From Roseococcus sp. SYP-B2431 (GTDB lineage: Bacteria; Pseudomonadota; Alphaproteobacteria; Acetobacterales; Acetobacteraceae): a DNA stretch of 64,000 nt. Below, piece after piece: positions 1 to 8,922 of this stretch. A program made the translations under genes and the position numbers. The notes under the pieces are model-generated. The model ran no database searches and had not been told where the DNA came from. It saw nothing but the letters and a program-made list of their open reading frames with translations. Location of the stretch: assembly GCF_004336745.1 (NCBI RefSeq), contig NZ_SJXD01000025.1:310001-374000 (forward strand), written 5' to 3'. Within the stretch, counting starts at the first letter, position 1. Each line of letters starts with the position of its first letter.

Positions 1-98
1 GGCCAGGCCGGCGCCTTGAGATGCCCGTACCAGGCGAAGGTCATGAGGATGTTGCTGCCGACGAGCAGCAGCGGCGTGAGCCAGAGGGCATTGTTCAT
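1..98 (-). CDS. DMT-family (DUF486) membrane protein, partial
   Basis: Only the first 32 or so codons are in the window; the gene runs off the left edge. The visible start reads MNNALWLTPLLLVGSNILMT, followed by FAWYGHLKAP. A hydrophobic first helix and the FAWYGHLK motif are typical of the small DUF486 proteins (about 110-120 residues, four helices, related to drug/metabolite exporters). Its ATG overlaps the TGA of the upstream permease gene by 4 bases, so the two are probably translated together. The substrate is unknown. The family call rests on the N-terminal motif alone. Confidence 0.7.
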   Translation of the reverse strand, partial: MNNALWLTPLLLVGSNILMTFAWYGHLKAPAW

Positions 99-1384
99 GC
101 GGCGAGGGCCATGGATTCGGCGGGAGGGAGCTTGCGCGGCGGGGGCGGCAGCCGTTTCAGGAGCCAGAGCATGAGGCAAAGCGCCGGCAGGGCGGCGGCC
201 GTCGTCAGCAGGAAGAAGTTGCGCCAGCCCATCGCCTCGGCGAGCTGCCCGGACCACCCGCCGAGGAAGCGCAGCGGCACCGCCGCCAGCGAGGAGAGCA
301 GCGCGTATTGCGTGGCGCTGAAGGCGCGGTTGGTCAGCGCCGTGAGGTAGGTGACGAAGGCGGCGTCGGCCAGGCCATCGGTGAAGTTCTCCACCCCGAC
401 CTGGGCATAGAGCATCCCCATGTCGCGCCCCGTGGAATAGAGCGCCACGTACATCAGGTTGGACAGCATCTGCAGAAGCCCGGTGATGACCAGCGCCCGC
501 CCGGTGCCGATCCGCGCGACGAACCAGCCGCCCGCCAGCACGCCGAACAGCGTCATGACCAGCCCGAAGACGCTGCCCACCGCCGCGACCTCGCCCCGGG
601 TGAAGCCCAGCTCGCGGTAGAAGGGGGCGGTCATGATGCCGGCCAGCGCCTCGCCCAGCTTGAACAGGCCGACGAAGAGCAGGATGGCCAGCCAGTGGCG
701 GCGCTTCATGAAGTCGGCAAAGGGGTCGATGACCGCCGTCCTGATGCGGCGGCTCCAGCCCATCGGCTCGGGCGGCGGCGCGGCCGGCTCGGGCGCGAAG
801 AGCACCGCCACGAAGCCGATGCCCACCAGCGCCGCGCAATAGGCGAAGGTGCCGGACCAGCCGATGACCGCCACCAGCGCCAGCCCCCCGCCGCTCGCCG
901 CCAGCAGGGCGAAGCGATAGCCCCAGACGTAGCAGGCGAAGCCGTAGCCCTGGTCCTCCTCCTCGAGAATCTCGATGCGGTAGGCGTCGACCACGATGTC
1001 CTGGCTGGCCGAGAGGAAGGCCACCACGACCGCCACCGCCGCCGTCAGCATGGCGGATCGCGTGGGGTCGGTGAGGCCGAGGGCCAGGATCGCGAGAATC
1101 AGCGGCGGCTGGATGGTCGCCAGCCAGCCGCGCCGTCGCCCGAGCCGGGCCAGGACCGGCGGCCGCGCATGGTCGATCACCGGCGCCCAGAGGAATTTCA
1201 GCGAGTAGGAGAGCCCGATCAGCGCCGTGAAGCCGATCGCGGCCAGGGAGATCCCGGCCTCGGAGAACCACTGCCGCAGCACGAAGCCGGTCAACGGCAG
1301 CGGCACGCCGGCGGAAAAGCCCAGGGCGAGCATGACGAGGAAACGGCGATCGCGGAACAGCTTCGTGACCTGCATGGACGGCAT
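95..1384 (-). CDS. MFS transporter, AmpG-like muropeptide permease
   Basis: This is an inner-membrane permease of about 429 residues with roughly 12 hydrophobic segments. The N-terminal part resembles AmpG: a short basic stretch, then LGFSAGVPLPLTG and a loop with LKFLWAPVIDHARPP. AmpG proteins import anhydro-muropeptides for cell-wall recycling by proton symport; that role is inferred from the family. I start at the internal MPSMQ methionine because the longest ORF begins at 1426, where its ATG would overlap the start codon of the divergent phosphatase gene. The ATG at 1426 cannot be excluded. It is followed by the DUF486 gene with a 4-base overlap. Confidence 0.75.
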   Translation of the reverse strand: MPSMQVTKLFRDRRFLVMLALGFSAGVPLPLTGFVLRQWFSEAGISLAAIGFTALIGLSYSLKFLWAPVIDHARPPVLARLGRRRGWLATIQPPLILAILALGLTDPTRSAMLTAAVAVVVAFLSASQDIVVDAYRIEILEEEDQGYGFACYVWGYRFALLAASGGGLALVAVIGWSGTFAYCAALVGIGFVAVLFAPEPAAPPPEPMGWSRRIRTAVIDPFADFMKRRHWLAILLFVGLFKLGEALAGIMTAPFYRELGFTRGEVAAVGSVFGLVMTLFGVLAGGWFVARIGTGRALVITGLLQMLSNLMYVALYSTGRDMGMLYAQVGVENFTDGLADAAFVTYLTALTNRAFSATQYALLSSLAAVPLRFLGGWSGQLAEAMGWRNFFLLTTAAALPALCLMLWLLKRLPPPPRKLPPAESMALAA

Positions 1385-1424
1385 GGCTATCAGCCCGTGC
1401 GCCGCGCCGCTACACGCATCCGCC

Positions 1425-2060
1425 ATGGAACCCGCCCGCTTCTTCCTGATCCGTCACGCGCTCGTCGAGGCCACGGCGCGCGCCACGCTCTACGGCAATA
1501 TGGACGTGCCGCTCTGCGACCTGTCGCTGAAGGGCGAGGCCGCGCTCTACCGCTGGCTGGCGGCCCGGCTGCCACGGCCTGCGCATTGGGTGGCGAGCTC
1601 GCTGGTCCGGACCCAGGCCACGGCCGCGGCCATCTTCGCGGCCGGCTATCCGGAGCGGGAGCTGGCGATCGAGCCCGATCTCGCCGAGCAGTCCCTGGGC
1701 GAGTGGCAGGGGATGAGCCACGAGGCGGTGGTGGAGCGGCTGCGCCATCCCGCGCACCCCTTCTGGCCGCATGCCGCCGTCGAGAAGCCGCCCGGCGGGG
1801 AGAGCTTCGACGAGCTGCGCGCGCGCGTCGCACCCGTCATGGAGAGCCTGGCCGAGGCGCATCCGGGCGAGGACGTCGTGATCGTCGCCCATGGGGGCTC
1901 CATCCGCGCGGCCCTGGCCCATGCCCTGGGCCTTGATGCGCACCAGGCGCTGACCTTCTCCATCAAGAATCTCTCGCTCACCCGGCTGGAGAAGCACGGG
2001 GCCGACTGGCGCGTGGTCTCGGTGAACGAGGAGCCCTGGATCCTCCCCGATGTCGATTGA
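1425..2060 (+). CDS. Histidine phosphatase family protein
   Basis: This 211-residue protein has the branch-2-free phosphoglycerate-mutase/phosphatase fold. The catalytic motif near residues 7-10 reads FLIRHA (RH followed by A rather than G). A second conserved histidine lies in VIVAHGGSIRAAL near residue 154, and E-Q-S-L-G-E-W is the usual acid motif. This layout is shared by CobC-like alpha-ribazole phosphatases and general phosphatases, and the substrate cannot be fixed. The ATG is chosen because the RH motif follows directly; longer upstream frames run through the divergent permease gene. No cobalamin genes are nearby, so CobC is not assigned. Confidence 0.82.
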   Translation: MEPARFFLIRHALVEATARATLYGNMDVPLCDLSLKGEAALYRWLAARLPRPAHWVASSLVRTQATAAAIFAAGYPERELAIEPDLAEQSLGEWQGMSHEAVVERLRHPAHPFWPHAAVEKPPGGESFDELRARVAPVMESLAEAHPGEDVVIVAHGGSIRAALAHALGLDAHQALTFSIKNLSLTRLEKHGADWRVVSVNEEPWILPDVD

Positions 2061-2133
2061 TTCGTTTTATCTTCCGGCGCGGGGAAGCCTGGGCTAGAAT
2101 CGGGCGATTGCCTGGGGTTATCGGGGGAAGCTC

Positions 2134-2928
2134 ATGCGCCTTGTCATCCTGGCCGCCCTGGCGGCGCTTTCGGCCTGCGCGGGCGCGCCCACGGGCAGCG
2201 CCCCGCAGGCGCTGGTCGACCGCTCCGCGCTCACCGTGCAGGAGATCCTGACGGAGGAGAACGACCGTCTCGACGCCGCCAGCATCCTGCGCCGGGCGCG
2301 GGGCGCGCTGGTCTGTCCGCGCACCTTCAGCGCGGCCTTCTTCGCCGGCGGCGAGGGCGGCGACTGCGTGCTGGTCGGCCGCGACGCGGCAGGCTCCTGG
2401 TCCTCGCCGGCCTTCTTCGCGGTGGGCTCGGGCAGCTTCGGCCTTCAGGCCGGCATCCGCGACAGCCAGACCCTCCTGCTCCTGATGAGCGAGCGGGCGA
2501 TCAGCGCGGTGATCAACAACAGCTTCCGCTTCGGCGCCGATGCCTCGCTGGCCGTCGCGCATGTCGGCGGCTCGGTCGAGGCGGCGACGACGACCAATCT
2601 CGGCGCCGACATCCTGGCCTTCTCGCGCTCGCGCGGGCTCTTCGCCGGGCTCTCGCTGGAGGGGACGGTGATGGATGCGCGCCCCGACTGGAACGCCGCC
2701 TATTACGGCCGGGAGGTGACGCCGCGCGACATCGTGGTCAACATGGCCGTGCACAATCCAGGGGCCGATCCGCTTCGGGCGGCGCTGATGCGCTTCGGCG
2801 GAGCGCCGGCCGCGCCGCCCATGGCCGCCGCCGAGCCTCCGCCGCCGGTCTCCGCGCCGTATCGCGCGCCGGGCGGCAGCGTCGGCCGGGCGGCGCTGCC
2901 GCCGCCGCCTCCGCCGCCGCGGCGCTGA
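2134..2928 (+). CDS. SYLF (Ysc84/DUF500) domain lipoprotein
   Basis: This 264-residue protein starts with a short lipoprotein signal, MRLVILAALAALSAC, with the lipobox cysteine at residue 15. The mature part (about 70-215) matches the SYLF/Ysc84 lipid-binding fold: FFAVGSGSFGLQAG, then AISAVINNSFRFGADASLAV and SRSRGLFAGLSLEG. The C-terminal 50 residues are Ala/Pro-rich and probably unstructured. In bacteria the role of SYLF lipoproteins is poorly known; membrane attachment facing the periplasm is inferred from the lipobox. It stands alone, 73 bases after the phosphatase gene and 35 bases before the YcgN-type gene. Confidence 0.8.
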   Translation: MRLVILAALAALSACAGAPTGSAPQALVDRSALTVQEILTEENDRLDAASILRRARGALVCPRTFSAAFFAGGEGGDCVLVGRDAAGSWSSPAFFAVGSGSFGLQAGIRDSQTLLLLMSERAISAVINNSFRFGADASLAVAHVGGSVEAATTTNLGADILAFSRSRGLFAGLSLEGTVMDARPDWNAAYYGREVTPRDIVVNMAVHNPGADPLRAALMRFGGAPAAPPMAAAEPPPPVSAPYRAPGGSVGRAALPPPPPPPRR

Positions 2929-2963
2929 TTTCATACGGGGCGGAGTTGCGCTAAACCCTCCGT

Positions 2964-3476
2964 GTGACGGTTCCGCTGCCCTTCTGGAAGACCAAGACCC
3001 TCGAGGCGATGACGACCGCCGAATGGGAAAGCCTGTGCGACGGCTGCGGCCGCTGCTGCCTGCACAAGCTGCGCGAGGACACCGATCGCCTCCACCACAC
3101 CGAGGTCGCATGCCGGCTGCTCGACACGGCGACGGCCCGCTGCACCGACTACCCGAACCGCCGCAGCCGCGTGCCGGACTGCATCCGCCTCACGCCCGCG
3201 CGGCTGCGCGGCATCGACTGGCTGCCGCCCACCTGCGCCTATCGCCTGCTCGGCGAGGGGCGCGATCTCCCCGCCTGGCATCCGCTCGTCTCCGGCGACC
3301 CGGAGAGCGTCGTCCGCGCCGGCATCTCCGTGCGCGGCCGCGTGATCAACGAGCGGCAGGCGGGCGCTACCGAGGACCACATCGCCACCTGGCCAGGCAA
3401 CTGGCCCCGCCGGGCGGGCACGCGCCCCGCCATCGGCTCACTGCCCCTTCGCACTTCCCAAGGAAAACAGCCATGA
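2964..3476 (+). CDS. YcgN family cysteine-cluster protein (UPF0260)
   Basis: The 170-residue product carries the family hallmark [13 protein letters not shown] near residues 28-40, further cysteines near residues 53 and 61 ([13 protein letters not shown]), and VPDCIRL and PTCAYRLL. The cysteines suggest metal or Fe-S binding, but the family has no settled function. The start is GTG at 2964. The residues [11 protein letters not shown] that follow match the normal N-terminus of the family, which supports this start. Its TGA overlaps the ATG of the next gene by 4 bases, although the two products are not known partners. Confidence 0.85.
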   Translation: MTVPLPFWKTKTLEAMTTAEWESLCDGCGRCCLHKLREDTDRLHHTEVACRLLDTATARCTDYPNRRSRVPDCIRLTPARLRGIDWLPPTCAYRLLGEGRDLPAWHPLVSGDPESVVRAGISVRGRVINERQAGATEDHIATWPGNWPRRAGTRPAIGSLPLRTSQGKQP

Positions 3477-4414
3477 AGAATGCCCTTTTCGGCGGCGTGA
3501 ACGCCGCTGTCCTCACCGCCATGACGCCGGACTTCGCGCCGGACCTCGACCGCATGGCGAAGCACGCGAAGTGGCTGCTGGCGAATGGCTGCAACGGCCT
3601 CGGCATCCTCGGCACGACGGGCGAGGCCAACAGCTTCGGCCTGCACGAGCGCAAGCAGATCCTGGAGGGGCTGATCGCCCGCGGCGTGCCGGCCTCGGTG
3701 ATGATGCCGGGCACGGGCTGCGCCAGCCTGACGGACACGGTCGAGCTCACGCTCCATGCGAAGGAGAAGGGCTGCCGCGGCGTGCTCCTGCTGCCGCCCT
3801 TCTACTACAAGAGCCCGTCCGACGACGGCCTCTTCGCCTATTTCTCCGAGGTCGCGAAGCGCGTCGGTTCCGGCATCGCGCTCTACCTCTACAACTTCCC
3901 GCAGCAGTCGGCGGTGCCCTTCAGCCTCGACCTCATCGGCCGCCTGCTGAAGGCCTTCCCCGGCGTGTTCAAGGGCGTGAAGGACAGCTCCGGCGACTAC
4001 GCGAACATGAAGGCGATGATCGACGCCTTCGCCTCGCAGGGCTTTGAAGTTTACACCGGCAGCGACGAGTTCCTCCAAAAAATCCTCGCCGAGGGCGGCG
4101 CGGGCTGCATCACCGCGGCGAGCAACGCCAACTCGCATTGGGGCGGCATCGTCTATGCGAAGCGCACGGGCGCCGAGGCCGATGCGGCCCAGGCCATGCT
4201 GGCCGCGACCCGCAAGGCCGCGACCTCCTTCCCGCTGATCCCCAACCTGCGCGAGGTGATCGCGCGCAGCACGGGGGACGACGGCTATCGCGTGATCCGT
4301 CCGCCGCACCTGCCGCTCTCGAAGGAGCAGGCGGACAAGTGCTGGGCGGCCTGGGAAGCGACCGGCGCGATCCCGCTGCCCGGCATGGCCGCCACCGCGC
4401 AGGCCGCGGAGTAG
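3473..4414 (+). CDS. Dihydrodipicolinate synthase family lyase (DapA superfamily)
   Basis: The 313-residue enzyme has the aldolase class I (beta/alpha)8 signature set: GTTGEA near residue 44, the tyrosine in LYLYNFPQQ (about 140), and the Schiff-base lysine in [10 protein letters not shown] (about 166). The family covers DapA, N-acetylneuraminate lyase and keto-deoxy-sugar acid dehydratases or aldolases; the substrate cannot be named here. No lysine-pathway neighbours are present, and the next gene is a small cupin 4 bases downstream, which fits a catabolic rather than biosynthetic role. The start overlaps the stop of the YcgN-type gene (ATGA). Confidence 0.82.
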   Translation: MKNALFGGVNAAVLTAMTPDFAPDLDRMAKHAKWLLANGCNGLGILGTTGEANSFGLHERKQILEGLIARGVPASVMMPGTGCASLTDTVELTLHAKEKGCRGVLLLPPFYYKSPSDDGLFAYFSEVAKRVGSGIALYLYNFPQQSAVPFSLDLIGRLLKAFPGVFKGVKDSSGDYANMKAMIDAFASQGFEVYTGSDEFLQKILAEGGAGCITAASNANSHWGGIVYAKRTGAEADAAQAMLAATRKAATSFPLIPNLREVIARSTGDDGYRVIRPPHLPLSKEQADKCWAAWEATGAIPLPGMAATAQAAE

Positions 4415-4418
4415 CGGC

Positions 4419-4733
4419 ATGTCGGAGCCCCTGCGCTGCCGCGCGCCCGCCGTTCCGGTCCAACTGATCGATGACGACAAGGTGCGCGTCATCCGCTGGG
4501 AGTTCGAGCCGGGCGCCGAAACCGGCTTTCACCGGCACGGCTGGCTCTATGTCGTCGTGCCGATGATGGATGGCACGCTGCTGATCGAATATCCCGACGG
4601 GACGACCAGCACCTCGGTGCTGAAGGCCGGCGTGGCCTATCACCGCGTCGCGGGCGCGGAGCACAATGTCGTCAATTCCGGGACGGCCCCGCTTCACTTC
4701 GTCGAGACGGAAGTGAAGGCCTTCCCGGGGTAG
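4419..4733 (+). CDS. Small cupin-domain protein
   Basis: This is a 104-residue single-cupin protein. The first cupin motif is visible as GAETGFHRHGWLYVVVP (two histidines near residues 38 and 40), and the second as GVAYHRVAGAEHNVVNSG. Such mini-cupins bind a metal and act as isomerases, dioxygenases or ligand-binding proteins; nothing here decides which. It lies 4 bases after the DapA-family gene, so the pair is probably one transcript ending at the hairpin at 4741-4767. Confidence 0.8.
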   Translation: MSEPLRCRAPAVPVQLIDDDKVRVIRWEFEPGAETGFHRHGWLYVVVPMMDGTLLIEYPDGTTSTSVLKAGVAYHRVAGAEHNVVNSGTAPLHFVETEVKAFPG

Positions 4734-4740
4734 GCCGATG

Positions 4741-4767
4741 GCCGCCGGCGGGGTCACCGCCGGCGGC
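4741..4767. terminator. Strong hairpin between convergent genes
   Basis: A perfect 11-bp stem, gccgccggcgg paired with ccgccggcggc around a 5-base loop, sits 7 bases after the cupin stop and 17 bases before the stop of the convergent Bug gene. There is no long T run. Position and symmetry suggest a bidirectional transcription stop or mRNA 3' end. Confidence 0.6.
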
Positions 4768-4784
4768 AAACCGGCACCGCGCGG

Positions 4785-5771
4785 TCAGCCCAGCCGGAGC
4801 CCGCGGCGGCGGATGAAGTTGCCCCAGGTCTCGCTGTCCTGCTCGAACATCCGCCGGATATCGGCCGGCGAGCCCTCCATCGGCGAGAGGTGCATCTGCG
4901 CCAGCCGCTGCCGCACATTGGCGTCCTTCAGCGACGCCTGCAGCGCGGCGTTCAGCCGGACGGTCGGCCCCTCCGGCAGCCCCTCCGGCCCGACCAGCGC
5001 GTACCAGCCGGCCATGGTCGGCGTGCGCACGCCGGCCTCGGCCAGCGTCGGCACGTTCGGCAGCTCGGGCAGGCGCGCGTCGAGCAGCACGGCCAGCGGC
5101 ACGATGGTGCCATTCAGCACCTGCGGCAGCGCGGTGCCCACCACGGTCAGCATGGTGTCCGTCTCGCCGCTCATCAGGCTCGCGAGCGGCGAGACCGAGC
5201 TGTAGGGCACGTGGGTGAGGCGGAGATCCGCCGCCTCGGCCACCATCTCCATCGCCAGATGCGTGGAATTGCCGTTGCCGGCGCTGGCGAAGGTGATCTC
5301 GCCCGGCCGCGCCCGCGTCCGCTCCAGGAACTGGGCGACCGTGGTGATCCCGCTCTTCTTGCTGGCGACCAGGATGAAGGGCGTGTTCACGACCGGGCCG
5401 ATGTAGCTGAAGTCGCGCGCGGGGTCGTAGGGCAGGTTGGCGTAGAGGTACGGGTTGAAGGCGAGCATCGACACGCCCGCCAGCAGGATCGCGTAGCCGT
5501 CCGGGCGCTGCTGCTTCAGATAGGCGGCGGCGAGATTGCCGTTCGCCCCGCCGCGGTTCTCGATGACGATGGGCTGGCCGAGATCGCGCGCCATCGGCTC
5601 GGCGATCAGCCGCGCGACCACGTCGGTCAGCGTGCCGGCGGCGAGCGGCACGACCATCCGGACGGGCTGATTCGGGAAGTCGGAGCGCTGGGCTCCTGCG
5701 TTGCGGGAGGCGGCGAGTGCCGTCGTCATGGCCGTGCCGGCGATGAGCCGGCCGAGATTGCGCCTGTTCAT
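4785..5771 (-). CDS. Bug-family tripartite tricarboxylate transporter receptor
   Basis: This 328-residue periplasmic solute-binding protein starts with MNRRNLGRLIAG and has an export signal ending near NAGAQ (about residue 28). It continues with the family pattern FPNQPVRMVVPLAAGTLTDVVAR and the VIENRGGANGN loop. Bug receptors bind carboxylates, amides or aromatic acids and normally feed TctA/TctB permeases; none is encoded here. A longer frame begins at 5840, but it would place extra sequence before the signal peptide and cross the operator-like repeat, so the start at 5771 is preferred. Divergent from a TetR regulator that may control it. Confidence 0.88.
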   Translation of the reverse strand: MNRRNLGRLIAGTAMTTALAASRNAGAQRSDFPNQPVRMVVPLAAGTLTDVVARLIAEPMARDLGQPIVIENRGGANGNLAAAYLKQQRPDGYAILLAGVSMLAFNPYLYANLPYDPARDFSYIGPVVNTPFILVASKKSGITTVAQFLERTRARPGEITFASAGNGNSTHLAMEMVAEAADLRLTHVPYSSVSPLASLMSGETDTMLTVVGTALPQVLNGTIVPLAVLLDARLPELPNVPTLAEAGVRTPTMAGWYALVGPEGLPEGPTVRLNAALQASLKDANVRQRLAQMHLSPMEGSPADIRRMFEQDSETWGNFIRRRGLRLG

Positions 5772-5808
5772 GGTGTCTCGCCTTCCCAGGGGGATGTCGT
5801 TAGAATCA

Positions 5809-5824
5809 AACAGACTGGACTGTT
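5809..5824. promoter_or_regulatory. Operator-like inverted repeat between Bug gene and TetR gene
   Basis: The sequence aacagactggactgtt has 5-bp perfect arms (aacag/ctgtt) around a 6-base centre. It lies in the 104-base divergent intergenic region, 38 bases from the Bug start and 52 from the TetR start. TetR-family repressors commonly bind such repeats in their own divergent promoter. The assignment is by position only. Confidence 0.45.
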
Positions 5825-5875
5825 CGTAACTGGGCGTCAACGCGAAGCCGCGTCGGCGATGGAAGGCAGCGCTTC

Positions 5876-6547
5876 ATGGACAGCATCGCGGAGGCCGTGC
5901 CGGTGGTCGGCAAGCAGGCGCTCCGCTCCGCGCAGATGCGGCGGCGCCTGTGCGAGGCGGCCATCGATGTGCTCTGCGAGGTCGGCTACGAGGCCCTCAG
6001 CACGCCGATGATCGCCGCGCGGGCCGGCGTGTCGCGCGGCGCGCAGACGCATCACTTCGCCACCAAGGCCGACATGATCGTGGGCGCCTTCGAGCATCTC
6101 CTGCAGGGCTGGGAGGCGGCGCGCTCCGCGGCCTTCGGCCAGGACCTACGGAACGTCCCCTTCGAGACCTATCTCCGCTTCGTCTGGCGCGAGATCTTCA
6201 GCCGTCCCAGCTACGTCGCCGCGGTGGAGCTGATGCTCGCCGCAAGGACCGACGGCGAGCTGGGCGAGAGGCTGCGCCAGCTCCTGGCCTCGCCCAGCGG
6301 CGAGCGGGACCAGCGCTGGCGGCAGCTGCTGCGCTTCCCCGACACGGAGAAGGAGGAGCAGTTCCAGTACATGACGCTCTGCCTGCTGCGCGGCATGGCC
6401 GTGCATTCCAGCTTCAACCGCAGCGATACGAGGAACGAGGCCGTGCTGGAGGCCTGGATCGAACTGGCGAAGACGCTGATCGCCAAGGAGGGGTCGGCCG
6501 GGGCCCCGGCGCGCCGTAAGCCGCCGGGCCCGGCCGAGCGGCCCTGA
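5876..6547 (+). CDS. TetR/AcrR family transcriptional regulator
   Basis: The 223-residue protein has an N-terminal TetR DNA-binding domain (about residues 20-65). Its recognition helix region reads STPMIAARAGVSRGAQTHHF followed by ATKADMIVGAFEHLL. The C-terminal helical domain (about 85-200) would bind a ligand that cannot be inferred. Transcribed away from the Bug receptor gene across a short region with an inverted repeat, it is the likely repressor of that gene and of itself. The tail after residue 205 is Pro/Arg-rich. Confidence 0.88.
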   Translation: MDSIAEAVPVVGKQALRSAQMRRRLCEAAIDVLCEVGYEALSTPMIAARAGVSRGAQTHHFATKADMIVGAFEHLLQGWEAARSAAFGQDLRNVPFETYLRFVWREIFSRPSYVAAVELMLAARTDGELGERLRQLLASPSGERDQRWRQLLRFPDTEKEEQFQYMTLCLLRGMAVHSSFNRSDTRNEAVLEAWIELAKTLIAKEGSAGAPARRKPPGPAERP

Positions 6548-6577
6548 CGCCACGTCGGAGGAAGGGGGCCAGCCCTG

Positions 6578-8797
6578 CTACCTGCCGAACCACTCATACC
6601 CCCGCCGCAGCGCATCGCCGCGCCCATCGCGCGACACGTCCCACAGCGCATTGTCCACCGCGAGCCGTTGCCCGCCGTCGCGCTGCACCGGCCGCAGGTT
6701 CACCGCCGCCCGGTTGCTCGTCCCGACCCCGAAGAAGTCGAAGGGCACGCGGATATAGATGCCCTTGTCGAAGCTCCCCTCGCCGAAGTCGCGTGAGCTG
6801 ACGTTCGTAAGCGTCGCGAAGCCGCCCACCTCGATGCCGCTGTCGAAGCGCCGCCCCACCTCGATCGTCCCGCCCCAGTCGCCGGCCAGGTAACGTCCGC
6901 CGCGCACCACCGTGTAGAGGTTCCACAGCGGCAGGTCGGCATAGAGCGAGACATGCCCGGTGGCGACCGAATAGCCGAGCGAGCCAAAGCGCTGCCGGTA
7001 GTCGCGCTGCGCGACGTAGTTCACGTCGAGGCCGATCGCCCAGGGCTGGTCGTGCGGGCGCCACAGGATCTCGGCGGAGAGGCCGCCGAACATGGGCTCC
7101 AGCATGCCGCCCGTCACTCGCGCATAGAGGTCGGGCGCGGGGTTCCACAGCCGCTCCAGGTAGAGCGCGGGGAGGGTCGGCGTGTCCGTCGCTGCGTAGC
7201 GCGCGAAGTCGCTGCGGACATGTGGCAGCCGGCTGTCGCTGGGCAGCCCGCCGTCGAGATTGCCCGCGATCGCCTGGGCCACGCTGCCCGCGATCGACGT
7301 GTTCCAGCCGAGCTCCAGCCGTCCGCCCGCCGCCACACCGCCCTGCCAGCGCAGCGAGGTCCGCGCATCGCCGACCTGCAGGTTGAGCGTGGGCGCGATC
7401 CCCCAGGAGAAGCGCGGCGGCACCGTGCGGATCGCGCTGTCGCCGGGCGGTTCGGCGAAGGCAGGCAGCAGCGTGGTCGCGTGCAGGATCTCCTCCGCGC
7501 TGCCGCGGCCGCGGGCCAGGCTCTCGAAGGCCTCGCGCAGGGTGACGAGCCGCGCGACCACGGCGCCGTCGCGCTCCCAGGTGAGGTGGATGCGCTCCAC
7601 CTCCGGCGGCAGGAAGGGCTGGGCCGCCCGCACCACGCGGCCCGTCACCTGGGCGAGCGTGCGGTAGCGCCCGCCCGAGACCGTGATGCGCGCATCCTCC
7701 CCGCGCAGGTCGAAGGCGATGGGCAGGAAGCCGGCCTCGCGCAAAGCGGGGAAGAGGCGGCGGGCGAGGGCGGCGTTGCGCGTGGCCTCGCCTTCCGCAT
7801 CGTCGGCGCCGAGCCGCAGCGTGCCGTCGAAGCCGGCGGCGGCCTGCATCACGCGGTCGCGCCAGCCCGGGCGCGGCTCCGACGGATCGATGGATTCCGC
7901 GACGGGATTGGGCCGCGGATGCATGGGCGGCGACGGCCGGCGGGGCAGCTCCGGCGGGTCGTCGGGGTGGAGCCGAAGCGAGGCGCGCAGCAGCAGGTCC
8001 GTCCCGTGGTTGAAGGAGAGCCCGACATCCACATGCCGGTTGGGTTGCCAGTTCACGCCGAAGTTCACGCGGCTCGCCGCCTCGCCGCGCAGATTCGCGG
8101 TGCGGGCGGGATAGCCGCCGCGCTCGTCCCGCAGCGCGTCGGCGGAATACTCGACCTTGGCGCGCAGCCCCTCGATCGTGCCCAGCGGCGTCGGGATGGC
8201 GGGCACAGACCATTCGAGCCCCGCGAAGATGCCCGCATTCCGGCCGCGAAATAGGCTGTTCAGAGCGACCGTCCCGCCCTGGCCCACGCGGCGCGGCCGG
8301 GCGTCGAAGTAGGAATAGCCGTAGCCCAGCGGGTTGCGGAGGTCATTGCCGGTGGCGAGCCGCCCCCAGCCCATCCCGAGCGTCGCGTCGACGGACCAGA
8401 AGCGCTTCGAGGCCGCGATATACTCGCTTTGGTAGAGGCCGGTGCCGATCACGTCCTGCAGTCCGATGGCCAGCGCCGGGCGCCAGGCATTCTCCTCCCA
8501 GACGCGCAGCTTCAGGTCGAAGGCGCGGTCGGTGCTGGTGCCCTGGCCGGTGGTGCCGTTCAGGCGGTCGGTGATGCGGAAGGTGGTCTCCAGGAAGGGC
8601 AGGGCCTGAAAGTTCACGAACCAGAAGTTGCGCTGCCGCCGCCAGGCAATGCCGGCCTCGATGGTGCCGTCCGGCCGGAAGCGCGCATTGGGCATCTCGA
8701 GCAGGCCGACGCGGCCGAAGTTCGAGCCGGAGCCGGGGACATCGTCGAGGGCCCGGGCGGGAAAGCCTGCCAGTGCGGCGAAGCCCACCAGAATCAT
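6578..8797 (-). CDS. YjbH-domain outer-membrane exopolysaccharide protein
   Basis: The 739-residue product has a signal peptide (MILVGFAALAGFPARA, cleavage about residue 16), followed by GSGSNFGRVGLLEMPNARF and DGTIEAGIAW. These match the YjbH/GfcD family, thought to form an outer-membrane beta-barrel for exopolysaccharide export. Many alternating aromatic strands (for example YLERLWNPAPDLYARV) and a C-terminal strand pattern support a barrel. The open frame continues far upstream inside the SLBB gene, but the ATG at 8797 is the first that gives a signal peptide. It lies 125 bases after the SLBB export gene, with hairpins between, and probably belongs to the same transcript. Confidence 0.82.
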   Translation of the reverse strand: MILVGFAALAGFPARALDDVPGSGSNFGRVGLLEMPNARFRPDGTIEAGIAWRRQRNFWFVNFQALPFLETTFRITDRLNGTTGQGTSTDRAFDLKLRVWEENAWRPALAIGLQDVIGTGLYQSEYIAASKRFWSVDATLGMGWGRLATGNDLRNPLGYGYSYFDARPRRVGQGGTVALNSLFRGRNAGIFAGLEWSVPAIPTPLGTIEGLRAKVEYSADALRDERGGYPARTANLRGEAASRVNFGVNWQPNRHVDVGLSFNHGTDLLLRASLRLHPDDPPELPRRPSPPMHPRPNPVAESIDPSEPRPGWRDRVMQAAAGFDGTLRLGADDAEGEATRNAALARRLFPALREAGFLPIAFDLRGEDARITVSGGRYRTLAQVTGRVVRAAQPFLPPEVERIHLTWERDGAVVARLVTLREAFESLARGRGSAEEILHATTLLPAFAEPPGDSAIRTVPPRFSWGIAPTLNLQVGDARTSLRWQGGVAAGGRLELGWNTSIAGSVAQAIAGNLDGGLPSDSRLPHVRSDFARYAATDTPTLPALYLERLWNPAPDLYARVTGGMLEPMFGGLSAEILWRPHDQPWAIGLDVNYVAQRDYRQRFGSLGYSVATGHVSLYADLPLWNLYTVVRGGRYLAGDWGGTIEVGRRFDSGIEVGGFATLTNVSSRDFGEGSFDKGIYIRVPFDFFGVGTSNRAAVNLRPVQRDGGQRLAVDNALWDVSRDGRGDALRRGYEWFGR

Positions 8798-8884
8798 GAC
8801 CGACCACCGAGAATCCGGCCGCAAGGCGGCCGGCGCGCCCAGACTGACCGCATCGCCCGCGCTTCCGCCGCGGCGCGAAGCCAA

Positions 8885-8918
8885 GCCGCCGGAGGCGGCG
8901 CCCGGCGCCTGAGGGCGC
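8885..8918 (-). promoter_or_regulatory. Tandem hairpins after the SLBB export gene
   Basis: Two short stems, gccgcc/ggcggc (3-base loop, 8885-8899) and gcgcc/ggcgc (4-base loop, 8905-8918), lie within 40 bases of the SLBB stop codon and before the YjbH gene. No T run follows. They could stabilise the upstream message or reduce read-through into the YjbH gene. The rest of the gap (8798-8884) shows nothing recognisable. Confidence 0.35.
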
Positions 8919-8922
8919 AAAA

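Noticed and set aside
5772-5840. N-terminal extension of the Bug receptor (MTPSYEQ start)
   Set aside because: It would precede the export signal with polar residues and run across the operator-like repeat.
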